The position numbers and the translations under genes were made by a program. Of a DNA stretch of 64,000 nucleotides, positions 18,922-28,274 are shown piece after piece. Location of the stretch: NCBI RefSeq assembly GCF_000730385.1, contig NZ_CP008849.1, positions 2,232,001 through 2,296,000 of the forward strand, given 5' to 3'. Numbering within the stretch: position 1 is the first letter of the stretch; every line of letters begins with the position of its first letter. The notes beneath the pieces were generated by a model. The model was not told the DNA's origin and did no database searches. It saw only the letters and a program-made list of their open reading frames with translations. The DNA is from Alteromonas australica. Lineage in GTDB: Bacteria > Pseudomonadota > Gammaproteobacteria > Enterobacterales > Alteromonadaceae.

Positions 18922-20460
18922 ATGGCAACCCTTATTCTTGTGCTTGGAGACCAACTCACGCCAAGTCTACCGGTACTCAGTCAGGCGGATAAAGCGAACG
19001 ATCGCGTTTTGCTTGCAGAAGTGAAAGAAGAGGCTACTTATGTAAAACATCATAAAAAGAAAATCGCTTTTTTATTTAGTGCGATGCGTCATTTTGCAAA
19101 GCAGTTAACAGAACACGGCTTTGGGGTAACCTATATAAAATATGACTCAGCAGAAAACAAAGGCAGTTTACTTGAACAAATAAAACATACCTTAGCGAAG
19201 GGTAGCTTCGACCACGTGAAAGTTACCATGCCCGGCGAATACCGCTTATACAAAAGCATGCAGCAATGGCAACAGGTATTAAATGTACCTGTTACCATAG
19301 ATGATGACCCACGTTTTTTGGCCACCATTGACGAATTTAAACAGTGGGCCGACGGTCGTAAGCAGTATCGTATGGAATTTTTTTACCGGGAAATGCGCAG
19401 AAAACATGGGATTTTAATGGAAGGCAAAAACCCCGTAGGTGGGAAGTGGAATTATGACGCTCAAAATAGAGAACCCATGAGCGCAACAGAACAGGTTCCC
19501 CTGCATTCAAAATTTGCCCCCGATATTGTTACACAAGAAGTAATATCACTGGTTGAAGATAATTTTTATGACCATTTTGGCGACCTAACACCCTTTCATT
19601 ATGCGGTCACCCGCACACAAGCCCTTCAAGTCTTAAACACCTTTATTGACGAAAGGTTACCTCAATTTGGGCAGTATCAAGACGCCATGATTGAAGGTAA
19701 ACCTTGGCTATACCATTCACACATAGCGCTTTACCTAAATTGCGGGCTATTAACCCCGTTAGAATGTATAAGCGCAGCAGAACAAGCGTATTACGCAGGC
19801 ACCGCGCCGCTGAACTCTGTAGAAGGGTTTATTCGACAAATTCTTGGTTGGCGAGAATTCGTGAGAGGTTTCTATTGGTATTTCATGCCGGGACTAAAGA
19901 CAGGTAACTACTTTAACCACACCCGTAGTCTTCCCGCATTCTTCTGGGATACACAAACCAACATGAACTGTATGCGCCAGTGCATTAAAGAAACCAAAGC
20001 CAATGCATACGCACATCACATTCAACGCTTAATGGTTATTGGTAATTTTTGTTTGCTTGCAGGGTTAAGCCCCAACGACGTTCAGCAGTGGTACCTTTTA
20101 GTGTATGCCGATGCCTACGAGTGGGTAGAGCTTCCCAACGTCGCGGGAATGATCTTGTACAGTGATGGAGGCCACTTAGCCAGTAAACCCTATGTTGCTA
20201 GCGGCAGTTACATCAACAAGATGTCTAACTACTGCAAAAATTGCGGTTATCACGTCTCTAAAAAAACCGGCGAAAAAGCATGCCCATTTAATTACTTATA
20301 CTGGAATTTCATTAGCCAACAAAAAGAAAAGCTAAAGGGGAACCCACGTATGGCAATGATATATAAAACCTATGAGCGTATGAAAGACGACAATATTGAT
20401 GCAATGAAAGCACACGCCAATGCCTTTATCAATAAACTAGAGAATAATGAAGAAGTCTGA
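18922..20460 (+). CDS. iron-sulfur bacterial cryptochrome/(6-4) photolyase (FeS-BCP, PhrB/CryB type)
   Basis: 512 residues of the deoxyribodipyrimidine photolyase-related family (PF04244 type). The N-terminus reads LILVLGDQLTPSLP, unlike the other three paralogues. Cysteines at 350, 438, 441 and 454 occur in the same spacing as the 4Fe-4S ligands of Agrobacterium PhrB (NMNC; YCKNC; ACPFN). Members repair (6-4) photoproducts, with FAD, a 4Fe-4S cluster and a lumazine antenna. It starts four bases after phrB with an AGGTGA site, and its 3' end overlaps the DUF2256 gene by 14 bases. Confidence 0.95.
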   Translation: MATLILVLGDQLTPSLPVLSQADKANDRVLLAEVKEEATYVKHHKKKIAFLFSAMRHFAKQLTEHGFGVTYIKYDSAENKGSLLEQIKHTLAKGSFDHVKVTMPGEYRLYKSMQQWQQVLNVPVTIDDDPRFLATIDEFKQWADGRKQYRMEFFYREMRRKHGILMEGKNPVGGKWNYDAQNREPMSATEQVPLHSKFAPDIVTQEVISLVEDNFYDHFGDLTPFHYAVTRTQALQVLNTFIDERLPQFGQYQDAMIEGKPWLYHSHIALYLNCGLLTPLECISAAEQAYYAGTAPLNSVEGFIRQILGWREFVRGFYWYFMPGLKTGNYFNHTRSLPAFFWDTQTNMNCMRQCIKETKANAYAHHIQRLMVIGNFCLLAGLSPNDVQQWYLLVYADAYEWVELPNVAGMILYSDGGHLASKPYVASGSYINKMSNYCKNCGYHVSKKTGEKACPFNYLYWNFISQQKEKLKGNPRMAMIYKTYERMKDDNIDAMKAHANAFINKLENNEEV

Positions 20461-20587
20461 ACTACCCGAAAAAATGTGTCCAGTGTGCCTGCGACCTTTT
20501 GTTTGGCGTAAGAAATGGGAGAAAAATTGGGCTCAGGTAAAATACTGTTCTAAACGATGTTCGGGTAATAGCCGTAGAAACAAATAA
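20447..20587 (+). CDS. DUF2256 tiny zinc-ribbon-like protein
   Basis: 46 residues read from the DNA: MKKSELPEKMCPVCLRPF, then WRKKWEKNW, then YCSKRCSGNSRR. Two cysteine pairs (CPVC and CSKRC) suggest a bound metal. This is the DUF2256 family, which in bacteria is often encoded beside photolyase/cryptochrome genes (recalled association). The ATG lies inside the end of the Fe-S photolyase gene, so translation is coupled. Its job is unknown; metal or cluster delivery to the Fe-S photolyase is a guess. Confidence 0.88.
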   Translation: MKKSELPEKMCPVCLRPFVWRKKWEKNWAQVKYCSKRCSGNSRRNK

Positions 20588-20630
20588 CGCCCACAACGCG
20601 AAATACCGTTGTCATATAAAGGAAGTCACC

Positions 20631-21974
20631 ATGGATGCACCCATATCAGTAGATAAATTTCGCTTTCTTGTATATCGCTTTAAAGAGCGTTTGTGGGTAA
20701 AGCCCTTAACCTTTTGCGTATTGTCCATCGCGGCCGTATTTACAGCGAAAATTGCAGATGGACTCCCCATTGCCGAACATTTACCAGTTATAGATCAAGC
20801 GTCGGTGGAAGCCTTGCTGTCAATAATGGCCTCAAGCATGTTGGTCATTGCCACTTTTTCTGCAGGCACTATGGTGAACGCGTATGCCTCGGCTAGTCGC
20901 TCATCAACACCGCGATCTGTCAGCTTACTGATTGCTGATGATGTATCACAAAACGCATTATCTACGTTTGTAGGCGCATTTATATTCAGCGTGGTGGCAC
21001 TAACTACGGCAAAAAACGCCTTTTTTGCTGATGCTGGCGTGTTTCTACTGTTTGTTCTTACAGGTATTGTCTTTGCCGTGGTTATACTCACGTTTATCCG
21101 CTGGGTAGACAGCGTTGCTAGGCTAGGGCGTGTAGGGTCAACCGTGAAGAAGGTAGAAGATGCTGCTAGCAAAGCCATACACCATCGTATTAACAACCCA
21201 AGGTTAGCGGGCACCATCCCCCCCAACATAAACGCGTTAGTAGAGCAGGGGGCACAACCCATTTTTACTGACGAAATAGGGTACGTACAACTTGTCGATA
21301 TTCCCAAAGCCCATACCTGGGCCAGTAACAACAATGCGCGGGTGCACATTCAAGTATTACCCGGAGATTTTGTTACCCCTGATAAACCTCTTGCGTATAT
21401 AGAATCGAACGCCGCTACTGGCCAGCAACTGAAGCACGGTGCAATCACTGCCTCAAAAGGCACACTAATATCAGCGTTCAATATTGGTGACGAACGTTCA
21501 TTTGAGGCCGATCCTAGGTTTGGTCTTATTGTATTGGCGGAAATAGGCGCTAGAGCGTTATCGCCGTCAGTTAACGACCCAGGCACCGCCATAAGCATTA
21601 TTGGCAGCTACACACGCTTGCTGACATATTGGTCACGTAAAGAAAACAACAACGTTAACCACAGCGAAAAGAAAGACTCTCAACACAGTGATAAAAATAA
21701 GCAATTAGAAAAGTACACAAATGTTACCGTACCAAAACTTAATACCGCAGATATGTTTAATGACGCCTTTACACCTATAGCGCGGGACGGCGCGAATATG
21801 ATTGAAGTTTCTGTTCAATTACTCAAATCATTAGAAGCGTTATCTAAATTACCCGATGAAGATGTGAGCGTAAACGCAATCAATACTGCCAAAAGTACCT
21901 ATAAAAGAAGCCTGAAAAAACTAAGCTTTGAAGATGATATTGCTACGTTAGAAAAACATTATTTCTTAAAATAA
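20631..21974 (+). CDS. DUF2254 family membrane protein
   Basis: 447 residues. Transmembrane helices appear in the first ~170 residues (about 20-40, 65-85, 110-130 and 140-160), followed by a large soluble domain. The soluble part has DPGTAISIIGSYTRLL, the conserved stretch of DUF2254 proteins, and ADPRFGLIVLAEIGARALSP just before it (in total longer than 20 residues, so given in two parts). The ATG has a good AAGGAAG site. It lies 43 bases after the DUF2256 gene and could be read through with the photolyases. Function unknown. Confidence 0.8.
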   Translation: MDAPISVDKFRFLVYRFKERLWVKPLTFCVLSIAAVFTAKIADGLPIAEHLPVIDQASVEALLSIMASSMLVIATFSAGTMVNAYASASRSSTPRSVSLLIADDVSQNALSTFVGAFIFSVVALTTAKNAFFADAGVFLLFVLTGIVFAVVILTFIRWVDSVARLGRVGSTVKKVEDAASKAIHHRINNPRLAGTIPPNINALVEQGAQPIFTDEIGYVQLVDIPKAHTWASNNNARVHIQVLPGDFVTPDKPLAYIESNAATGQQLKHGAITASKGTLISAFNIGDERSFEADPRFGLIVLAEIGARALSPSVNDPGTAISIIGSYTRLLTYWSRKENNNVNHSEKKDSQHSDKNKQLEKYTNVTVPKLNTADMFNDAFTPIARDGANMIEVSVQLLKSLEALSKLPDEDVSVNAINTAKSTYKRSLKKLSFEDDIATLEKHYFLK

Positions 21975-23207
21975 AATGCTATCTGTAGGTTTTAAAAAAC
22001 AGATTGCTAGCTACAAGTGCCCGTTATTATTCAGCCAAATTATGCAGCCAATAGTTAGGAGTAAATCCATTTTTCTTTTCTTTCACTGTTAGTTAGACGT
22101 TATGCCATTTCTAATTATGCATTGTGTCTTTGGGCGTTCATTCAAAACGAGCAATGACATCAGTCAATACAACGCTCATTCAAACCATTCAGCTACGTAA
22201 AATGTGAGAGGCAATGCCGCCACTTATCACTCAGATTTAAATCTCACGCATATTATGTTAATTAAGCTAACCACATTTTCTGCACGTTTTATTTCATTTG
22301 GCTAACACAGCGCGACGCTATGCCAAAAAAGTATGTAAGCCATCACGCACGACAAACCAACTAATAATACTGGCATCAACGCCCCTAAACCTCCATACAC
22401 TAAATTTCTCATAATGTATATTATGTTAAATAGAGTATAAAAGTATTTAAAAAGGTGTCTAGCCATTAGGTGCTACATTGAGTCTTCTATTATTTAATAA
22501 TAATAGTAGTTTTACCCTTTCTCTTAATTAAGGTAGGTAAAATACGTTCTGCCGTTGTATGTTAATAACCTAATCATTTAAGACGTAATAAAGCGTTTTA
22601 AATACCAATGATGAAATGGCTTACTCATTCAGTTTTAATTGGTTAAAAATATTATTTTTAGCGCTTATGTAATTTACCATTCTCTAGTTTCACCATTTTA
22701 TTCATTGGATTTTTCATTGGCGATTGCCTAGGTTAAATGTCTATCTCGAATCATCACTCATTGTTAGCTCTAGACGTTACGTGAGGATGCTAGGGTTATT
22801 TAATGCGAAATTATATTGTTGCGTCGGCGGTCAAGCAGTAATAACTTAAATTGTATTTATGCATGGCTTATTTTATCAAAATCATAATCACTCACTTTAT
22901 CTGTAGATTAAAAATTGATATTAGAGATTCAGTATTTTATGGCTCAGGTAAATAACGAAAAAGAAAGATAACGTATGTATTTTTAATTCTTCTTTCTTTA
23001 AGCGGATATAAATTGATAAACCTTCCCTTCATAAGCATTTCTATCGTTTTAATTACAAAGGTGGGCTTAATAGCAAGTTGTTCAATCTAATTATCTAGAT
23101 AGTGATAAATGGGTGATATTGACATTGCTTTAGTGGATGCGGGTTCAACTAACAGCGCTAAGTGGCAAAGATTTTAGTTCGATTAACTGTACGTAATTTA
23201 GGCGTCG

Positions 23208-23260
23208 CTACGTGAAATCTGAGAACAAAGTAAGGCTACCACGTACAAGATTTTACGTAG
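23208..23260. repeat. inverted repeat CTACGTGAAATCT / AGATTTTACGTAG
   Basis: 13-bp arms matching at 12 of 13 positions around a 27-base spacer that itself contains CCACGTAC. Together with TGTACGTAA just upstream there are four ACGT-centred motifs in about 75 bases. It is a candidate binding or strand-exchange site for the nearby recombinase. Confidence 0.55.
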
Positions 23261-23366
23261 AAACGCGTATATGACACCTAAATAGTCAGCGTTTGATATT
23301 ATAGGAAAAGCTATTTATACTGTAAATTCATACAGTTAATTGCGTTCGATGTACTGTTTCATTCAT

Positions 23367-23402
23367 TTTCACGCATGATAACTGTCATTATCATGCGTGA
23401 AA
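23367..23402. repeat. perfect 15-bp inverted repeat beside the recombinase start
   Basis: TTTCACGCATGATAA at 23367-23381 and its exact reverse complement at 23388-23402, with the six-base loop CTGTCA. It ends 30 bases before the recombinase ATG. There is no T-run, so it is not a terminator. It could be an operator for autoregulation or a recombination site. Confidence 0.8.
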
Positions 23403-23432
23403 TTATATACAAATCAATTAGTTAGAATAAAA

Positions 23433-24530
23433 ATGGCGAATATTTCTAGGTTTACATCTACATCAAGAACTCATTCAGCATTGGCAGATACGTCTCAATT
23501 TGATGCCTTTGATAACGAAAAAGCAGTTAACGCCTACTTTAAAGATATCTTCACCAAATTACCCAAAAATACGCAGCGCGCATACATTAGCGACTTTAAT
23601 GAGTTTTCCATATTTTGCAAGCAGCATGCTATCGGCGGCTTCAATCACGATTTCTCACACAATGAGCAATGTATAAAACGGTATGTAGAGACGTTGTGTC
23701 AATCTCCCCTCGCCTACAGAACCATCAAGCGTCGCTTGTCTGCACTGAGTAAATTCCTTGGCATTACGAAGTTACCAAATCCAATCATTCATTCCGTCTA
23801 TTTACGTGACTTTATCCGCCTTTCACTTATCGAGAATCAAAAGTTTCAATACTCGAGTAATCAAGCTGTGCCCTTAACCATCGAGCTGCTCGATACTATC
23901 AATAATAAAATAATGCCCGATAGCTTGCTAGAAATGCGTGATTTAGCGTTGGTAAACCTGATGTTCGATGCCTTGTTGCGGGCGGATGAAGTGGTACGTG
24001 TTTGTGTACCACATATACAAAGGCGCAATAATGCACTGTTAATTATGTCCTCTAAAGCTGATCAAACGGGGAAAGGAAGTTTTCGCTATATTTCCAACAG
24101 CACTATTAATATGATTGATGAATACATTAATGAAGCCAATACGCAATCTGATTCCCTTGAACCTAGACACGCAGATGACCCCAGAAGAATTAATAAGGGG
24201 ATTCTTTTTAGGCGGGTGAGTAATCACGGGCATGCCCTACTCCCACTTCATGAACACTCAGGCACAAGTTCGTCTGCTCCAGTATTAAACTACTCGTCTA
24301 TTTATAGAATCTGGAAACGCATTGCGATGCGTGCGGGTATAAACGAAAATATTACTCCTCACAGTGGTCGCGTTGGCGGAGCGGTATCGTTAGCAGAAGA
24401 AGGCGCAACCCTGCCTGAACTTCAACTTGCAGGCGGTTGGCAGTCACCCGATATGCCCGGTCACTACACTCAGCAAGCCAATGTAAAGCGTGGTGGAATG
24501 GCAAAATTGTCTCAAAAATTCAAACGCTAA
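23433..24530 (+). CDS. tyrosine recombinase (phage-integrase family), solitary
   Basis: 365 residues from ATG 23433; a GTG at 23397 would extend it into the palindrome and is less likely. The N-terminal SAM-like core-binding part has NTQRAYISDFNEF and YRTIKRRLSAL. The C-terminal catalytic residues are Arg (ALLRADEVVRV), Lys (SSKADQTGKG), His-x-x-Arg (PHSGRVGG), Trp in the usual His/Trp place (GGWQS) and the Tyr nucleophile (HYTQQ). It is not next to a tRNA and has no excisionase or cargo. It may be a resident chromosomal recombinase or an inversion/integration enzyme. Confidence 0.9.
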   Translation: MANISRFTSTSRTHSALADTSQFDAFDNEKAVNAYFKDIFTKLPKNTQRAYISDFNEFSIFCKQHAIGGFNHDFSHNEQCIKRYVETLCQSPLAYRTIKRRLSALSKFLGITKLPNPIIHSVYLRDFIRLSLIENQKFQYSSNQAVPLTIELLDTINNKIMPDSLLEMRDLALVNLMFDALLRADEVVRVCVPHIQRRNNALLIMSSKADQTGKGSFRYISNSTINMIDEYINEANTQSDSLEPRHADDPRRINKGILFRRVSNHGHALLPLHEHSGTSSSAPVLNYSSIYRIWKRIAMRAGINENITPHSGRVGGAVSLAEEGATLPELQLAGGWQSPDMPGHYTQQANVKRGGMAKLSQKFKR

Positions 24531-24672
24531 TCTGTTACTGTTCCCACCTGTACAAACCTAAAAAATCCATTCTCTACATAGCGCCGTACTCATTATATCT
24601 CAGCGATATAAGTAGGTATCAGCCTTATCAAGGCCGCTGTACTAGTTAAATGAACATAAACAAGGAGTGGAT

Positions 24673-25041
24673 ATGGAAAACGGTGTTAAAGAAACTCACG
24701 CAAAACTATTAGGCGAACTGGTGGTTCCCTCTAACTCTTGGTCGTTACATCCAGAGAAAAAACCTGCGTTCAAAAGCAAAGAGCAAGTGGTTGATTATGT
24801 CACAGTCAATAGCGAACCCCTTTATATCCATGTTCCGCTATGTGGCAAAGATGCCAGTGAAGACGAATACGTCCGTGTTATTGTGAATTCTAAGGATGAA
24901 GATGTGGTATTCAAAATTACCGACAGAGAAAAAGGAGGCGATACGCGAGTGCATGGCTCTCACATTAAGAACCTCAATAGCACAATATTAGAACTCGTGT
25001 CTCAGAGTTTGAAAGATGGCCGTCGAGCCAAACCACTGTAG
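24673..25041 (+). CDS. hypothetical protein, 122 aa
   Basis: The start at ATG 24673 is fixed by AAGGAG six bases ahead. The protein is soluble, hydrophilic and mixed alpha/beta (MENGVKETHAKLLGELVV). It has two cysteine-free strand-rich segments and the run YVRVIVNSKDEDVVFKITD. No family was recognised. It is isolated: 140 bases after the recombinase and convergent with dgkA. The strong ribosome site argues that it is expressed. Confidence 0.65.
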   Translation: MENGVKETHAKLLGELVVPSNSWSLHPEKKPAFKSKEQVVDYVTVNSEPLYIHVPLCGKDASEDEYVRVIVNSKDEDVVFKITDREKGGDTRVHGSHIKNLNSTILELVSQSLKDGRRAKPL

Positions 25042-25094
25042 GTTCACAGATCAAGGTAATTTACCTAAATGGCTTAGCTACCTGGGGATCGTCG

Positions 25095-25451
25095 TTAAAA
25101 CAGGATGATCCCCCAGGTTGTGGCCGCCATTATCAAACTTATGAATACTGCGGCTGAGCCGATATCTTTGGCTTTTCCAATAAGTTCATGCATGTCTGTG
25201 CTGACATGGTCGGCCAATTTTTCAACAGCAGTGTTTAATAATTCGGTAATAAAAACAATAAATAACGAAAAGAGTAGCAGTAAACGTTCTACGTGTTGTA
25301 TATCTAAATAAAATGCACAAGGTATAAGAACAAGCATGGCAATACATTCTTGTCGTATTGCAGCTTCACTGGCAAAGGCGGCCTTTAAGCCATTTATTGA
25401 ATAACCTGTAGCAAAAATTAACCGCGAAAGTCCCGTTCGTTTAGGTGGCAT
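25095..25451 (-). CDS. dgkA: diacylglycerol kinase, prokaryotic membrane type
   Basis: 118 residues with three membrane helices and the family motif ELLNTAVEKLADH followed by GKAKDIGSAAV. It phosphorylates diacylglycerol to phosphatidate, recycling lipid left from periplasmic glucan or LPS modification. The length is close to the E. coli enzyme (122). The last codons are within one arm of an imperfect inverted repeat (25079-25117) shared with the convergent gene end. Confidence 0.95.
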   Translation of the reverse strand: MPPKRTGLSRLIFATGYSINGLKAAFASEAAIRQECIAMLVLIPCAFYLDIQHVERLLLLFSLFIVFITELLNTAVEKLADHVSTDMHELIGKAKDIGSAAVFISLIMAATTWGIILF

Positions 25452-25556
25452 AGTAACGTTGAATTAAGAACATGATTAATCACAGTAACCTATAAAAGTT
25501 ACAGTGTTGTTACGTGCATTTTCTGCGCCCTACTTGCTGCGCTTATTCGCCTTTGC

Positions 25557-25982
25557 TTATTCTACCTTGACGGCAAGAACGTCCACCTTAACGCCATGTA
25601 ACACTGCATTCGCGGTGGAGCCTAAAAGGAGTTTCAAACCGCTTTGACCGTGGGTACCAATCACAATGAGATCGGCACTAATTTTATCCGCCAAATGATG
25701 AATCTCATCAGCAGGTGCACCTATCTCAACATTGGCATGACTAGTCGGTATATTGTAAACCTCGGCGATTTCTCTTAATTTACTCAGCGCTTGGCTTCTT
25801 ACTTCATCTGAGAAATCGCGCTCTAGAAACAAACCATAAGGCTCAAGATTGGTCTGCGGATACGCAACATACAACAAATGAATGTCTTGTGGGCTGCTGG
25901 CTAGTTTTAAAGCACGCTCGATAATTTGTTCATAGCTGCTAAAGACATCAATAGGAACAAGAATCTTGTTATAGGCTTCCAT
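25557..25982 (-). CDS. universal stress protein UspA family
   Basis: 141 residues, one Usp domain. It begins YNKILVPIDVFSS and ends with the ATP-binding motif GTHGQSGLKLLLGSTANAVL (G-x2-G-x9-G-S form). Such proteins are ATP-binding dimers induced by stress or oxygen limitation. It is divergent from the cytochrome c gene, and the FNR box between them could control both. Confidence 0.92.
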   Translation of the reverse strand: MEAYNKILVPIDVFSSYEQIIERALKLASSPQDIHLLYVAYPQTNLEPYGLFLERDFSDEVRSQALSKLREIAEVYNIPTSHANVEIGAPADEIHHLADKISADLIVIGTHGQSGLKLLLGSTANAVLHGVKVDVLAVKVE

Positions 25983-26070
25983 AATACACCTCTTTCGTGA
26001 CGTGGTTGTCGGGGATAATTAAAATCGCCGCTAAGGATTCACACTATTACGCGTATTAGCGTTAACTTCC

Positions 26071-26084
26071 TTGATTGAAATCAA
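26071..26084. promoter_or_regulatory. FNR box TTGATTGAAATCAA
   Basis: Exact match to the FNR consensus TTGAT-N4-ATCAA. It lies 62 bases before the cytochrome c start. A TATAGT (26112-26117) could be its -10, placing the box at about -42 to -46, as for a class II activated promoter. The fnr gene itself is in this window. Confidence 0.85.
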
Positions 26085-26145
26085 ATCTTTTCACACAGGT
26101 TGTCACATACTTATAGTGTCATAACCTGTTGGGAAACTTAAAGCC

Positions 26146-26646
26146 ATGATTAAATATATTCTCGTTGTATTCGTCGCCAGCACACTGTTAGCGGGTTGCG
26201 ATCTCGGTGCTAATTCACCACGGGGCTTTAGTTTGCCCGAGGGTGATATCGATAAAGGCAAAGCCGTGTTTGTTCGTCACCAATGTACCGACTGTCACAC
26301 AATGGAAGGTATAAATGTAGACGAAAACCATGTTTATCACATCAGCAAGCCCGTTCCACTGGGAGGCTCAAGTGGCAGAATTACCACGTATGGGGAACTC
26401 GTTACCAGTGTAATAAACCCCTCTCACAAATTAACACGCAGACAACCATTGAGTGTAACTTCTGAAGATGGTGTATCGCTGATGAGAAACGTGAACGATG
26501 AGCTAACCGTCAGCGAACTCATCGATTTAGTCACTTTTTTGCAATCGACGTACAAAGTGGTTCCTTATCGCACGTCTGAATATCGTTTATATCAGCTACG
26601 TATGCCTGAAAAAACAGAGCAAGGGCAAAAGAGCAAGCTAAATTAG
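26146..26646 (+). CDS. lipoprotein c-type cytochrome, monoheme
   Basis: 166 residues. A signal peptide with lipobox LLAGC (Cys18) anchors it in a membrane facing the periplasm. One heme site is present, CTDCH at residues 47-51. The rest of the fold is short and ends in helix SELIDLVTFLQSTY, typical of small class I cytochromes. It is a likely electron carrier to a terminal oxidase or reductase. It is preceded by a consensus FNR box, and its last four bases overlap the convergent glutamate-synthase-like gene. Confidence 0.88.
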   Translation: MIKYILVVFVASTLLAGCDLGANSPRGFSLPEGDIDKGKAVFVRHQCTDCHTMEGINVDENHVYHISKPVPLGGSSGRITTYGELVTSVINPSHKLTRRQPLSVTSEDGVSLMRNVNDELTVSELIDLVTFLQSTYKVVPYRTSEYRLYQLRMPEKTEQGQKSKLN

Positions 26647-28274
26647 GAGACTTCTTTCGTCTCCTCTTCAATGTCTGCCAGTAAACTGCACGGCATAAAG
26701 CTATCTGCGTTTGCCTCTTTTACGTGAAGCTTAAACCGCTCTGGTACCTCGTCTTGCAGTAAACTTCCCCGTTTGACCAGGGGAAATATTTCATCGTAAC
26801 GGGCTATGTTACATTGGTTAACCCGTCTGAAAATATGAGTTCTGTTTAATTCTGTAGTACTCACATGGCCCGTTGACGAAAGAATATCCATGAGGGCATG
26901 CAATGTTTTTTTATGAAACAAATACACGCGTATAGACTTGTCCGCCACATCGAGGCCTTTCGTCAGTTTCGGATCCTGCGTAGCCACCCCCGTGGGGCAT
27001 CTATTTGTATTGCACGACAAAGACTGGACACAACCTAACGCCAACATCATGCCTCTTGCGCTATTGCACAAGTCTGCTCCAAGGCTTAAATTTTTCGCGA
27101 GTTGAAAAGCGGTAATGATTTTACCTGATGCGATAATTTTAATTTTGTGACGCAAATCAAAACCAATTAAACAATCATCAACAAATGCGAGGGCTTCTCG
27201 TAAAGGAAAGCCAATTGAATTTGTATATTCAAGGGGCGCAGCGCCTGTGCCACCTTCCCCGCCGTCCACGGTAATAAAATCAGGCGTTACACCGGTTTTT
27301 ACCATGGCTTTACACATCGCGACAAACTCGCTTTTTCGACCTAAAGCCAACTTAATGCCAACAGGTTTACCGCCACTAAGTTTTCGCAACTTAGTGATAA
27401 AATCTACCATTTCTATGGGCGTCGAAAAGGCGCTGTGACGGGGTGGAGAATCAACCTGTGTGCCAGGTTCTACGCCACGAATATCCGCAATTTCAGGGGT
27501 GTTTTTATACGCAGGTAAAATACCACCATGACCAGGCTTTGCCCCTTGGCTCAGCTTTATTTCAATCATTTTTACTTGTTCTAACTGGGCTTTTTCTTCG
27601 AAAGTTTTTTCATCAAACCTGCCGTCCTTAGTGCGACAACCAAAATAGCCGGTGCCAATTTGCCACACTACATCTCCCCCATTTTCCAAGTGATAAGGTG
27701 TTAATCCGCCTTCACCGGTATTGTGAAAAAAACCGCCTTTTGCTGCGCCTTTATTCAGGGCTAATATGGCATTTTTCGATAAGCTACCAAAACTCATGGC
27801 ACTGATATTAAGTACACTCGCACTGTAAGGCTTTTTGCAATCTGGACCACCAATATTCACTCTCGGGTCGTCGTCCATTTCTTTCAATTCACGGGCGGAT
27901 AATGAGTGGCCTATCCATTCATATCCATTTTCATAGGTATCGAGTTGGGTGCCAAACGGAACGGTTTCTCGGTTATTTTTAGCACGCTGATAAACAATGG
28001 TTCTAAACATTCTAGAAATAGGTGCGCCGCCGGTGTCCGTTTCTAGCACATATTGCTGCAAATACGGACGCAACGCTTCAACGGTCCATCGCACGCGGCC
28101 AATTAATGGGAAGTTTCTAAGTATCGAATGGTGTTTTTGGTTCGCATCGTAAATCGCAACACACCAAACAAAAAACGTTAGAATAAGGAACCACCACACC
28201 GGCTGGTATATCAATCCGAGGATGGCATTTATCGCCACAATAAGTGTTAAAACACCAATGATCCAATTCCGCAT
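26643..28274 (-). CDS. membrane-anchored FMN-binding glutamate-synthase-like protein
   Basis: 543 residues. Two hydrophobic helices occur in the first ~45 residues, followed by a glutamate synthase central/FMN domain: NISAMSFGSLSKNAI, GLTPYHLENGG, KPGHGGILP, DFITVDGGEGGTGAAP, and IIASGKI. The Cys set C-x5-C-x4-C (CVQSLSCNTNRC) that binds the 3Fe-4S cluster in GltB is kept. There is no glutaminase domain, so it is not a full GOGAT. Annotated relatives are called FMN-binding glutamate synthase family; substrate unknown. Confidence 0.88.
   Translation of the reverse strand: MRNWIIGVLTLIVAINAILGLIYQPVWWFLILTFFVWCVAIYDANQKHHSILRNFPLIGRVRWTVEALRPYLQQYVLETDTGGAPISRMFRTIVYQRAKNNRETVPFGTQLDTYENGYEWIGHSLSARELKEMDDDPRVNIGGPDCKKPYSASVLNISAMSFGSLSKNAILALNKGAAKGGFFHNTGEGGLTPYHLENGGDVVWQIGTGYFGCRTKDGRFDEKTFEEKAQLEQVKMIEIKLSQGAKPGHGGILPAYKNTPEIADIRGVEPGTQVDSPPRHSAFSTPIEMVDFITKLRKLSGGKPVGIKLALGRKSEFVAMCKAMVKTGVTPDFITVDGGEGGTGAAPLEYTNSIGFPLREALAFVDDCLIGFDLRHKIKIIASGKIITAFQLAKNLSLGADLCNSARGMMLALGCVQSLSCNTNRCPTGVATQDPKLTKGLDVADKSIRVYLFHKKTLHALMDILSSTGHVSTTELNRTHIFRRVNQCNIARYDEIFPLVKRGSLLQDEVPERFKLHVKEANADSFMPCSLLADIEEETKEVS

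Larger units (their letters stand above)
21975..23432. other. 1.45-kb AT-rich stretch without recognisable genes
   Basis: No open frame of useful length, tRNA or clear promoter was seen. The base composition is clearly more AT-rich than the flanks. It holds scattered TACGT-containing motifs, an 11-bp motif at 22193-22203 that recurs inverted at 23250-23260, and the two inverted repeats listed separately near the recombinase. It may be decayed mobile DNA or a large control/target region for the recombinase. Confidence 0.6.

Noticed and set aside
20795..21349. 184-aa minus-strand frame
   Set aside because: Lies wholly within the DUF2254 gene and has no motif; a shadow of its codon use.
25079..25117. 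ACCTGGGGATC inverted repeat as a terminator
   Set aside because: No T-run on either strand, one arm is inside dgkA, and there is a bulge.
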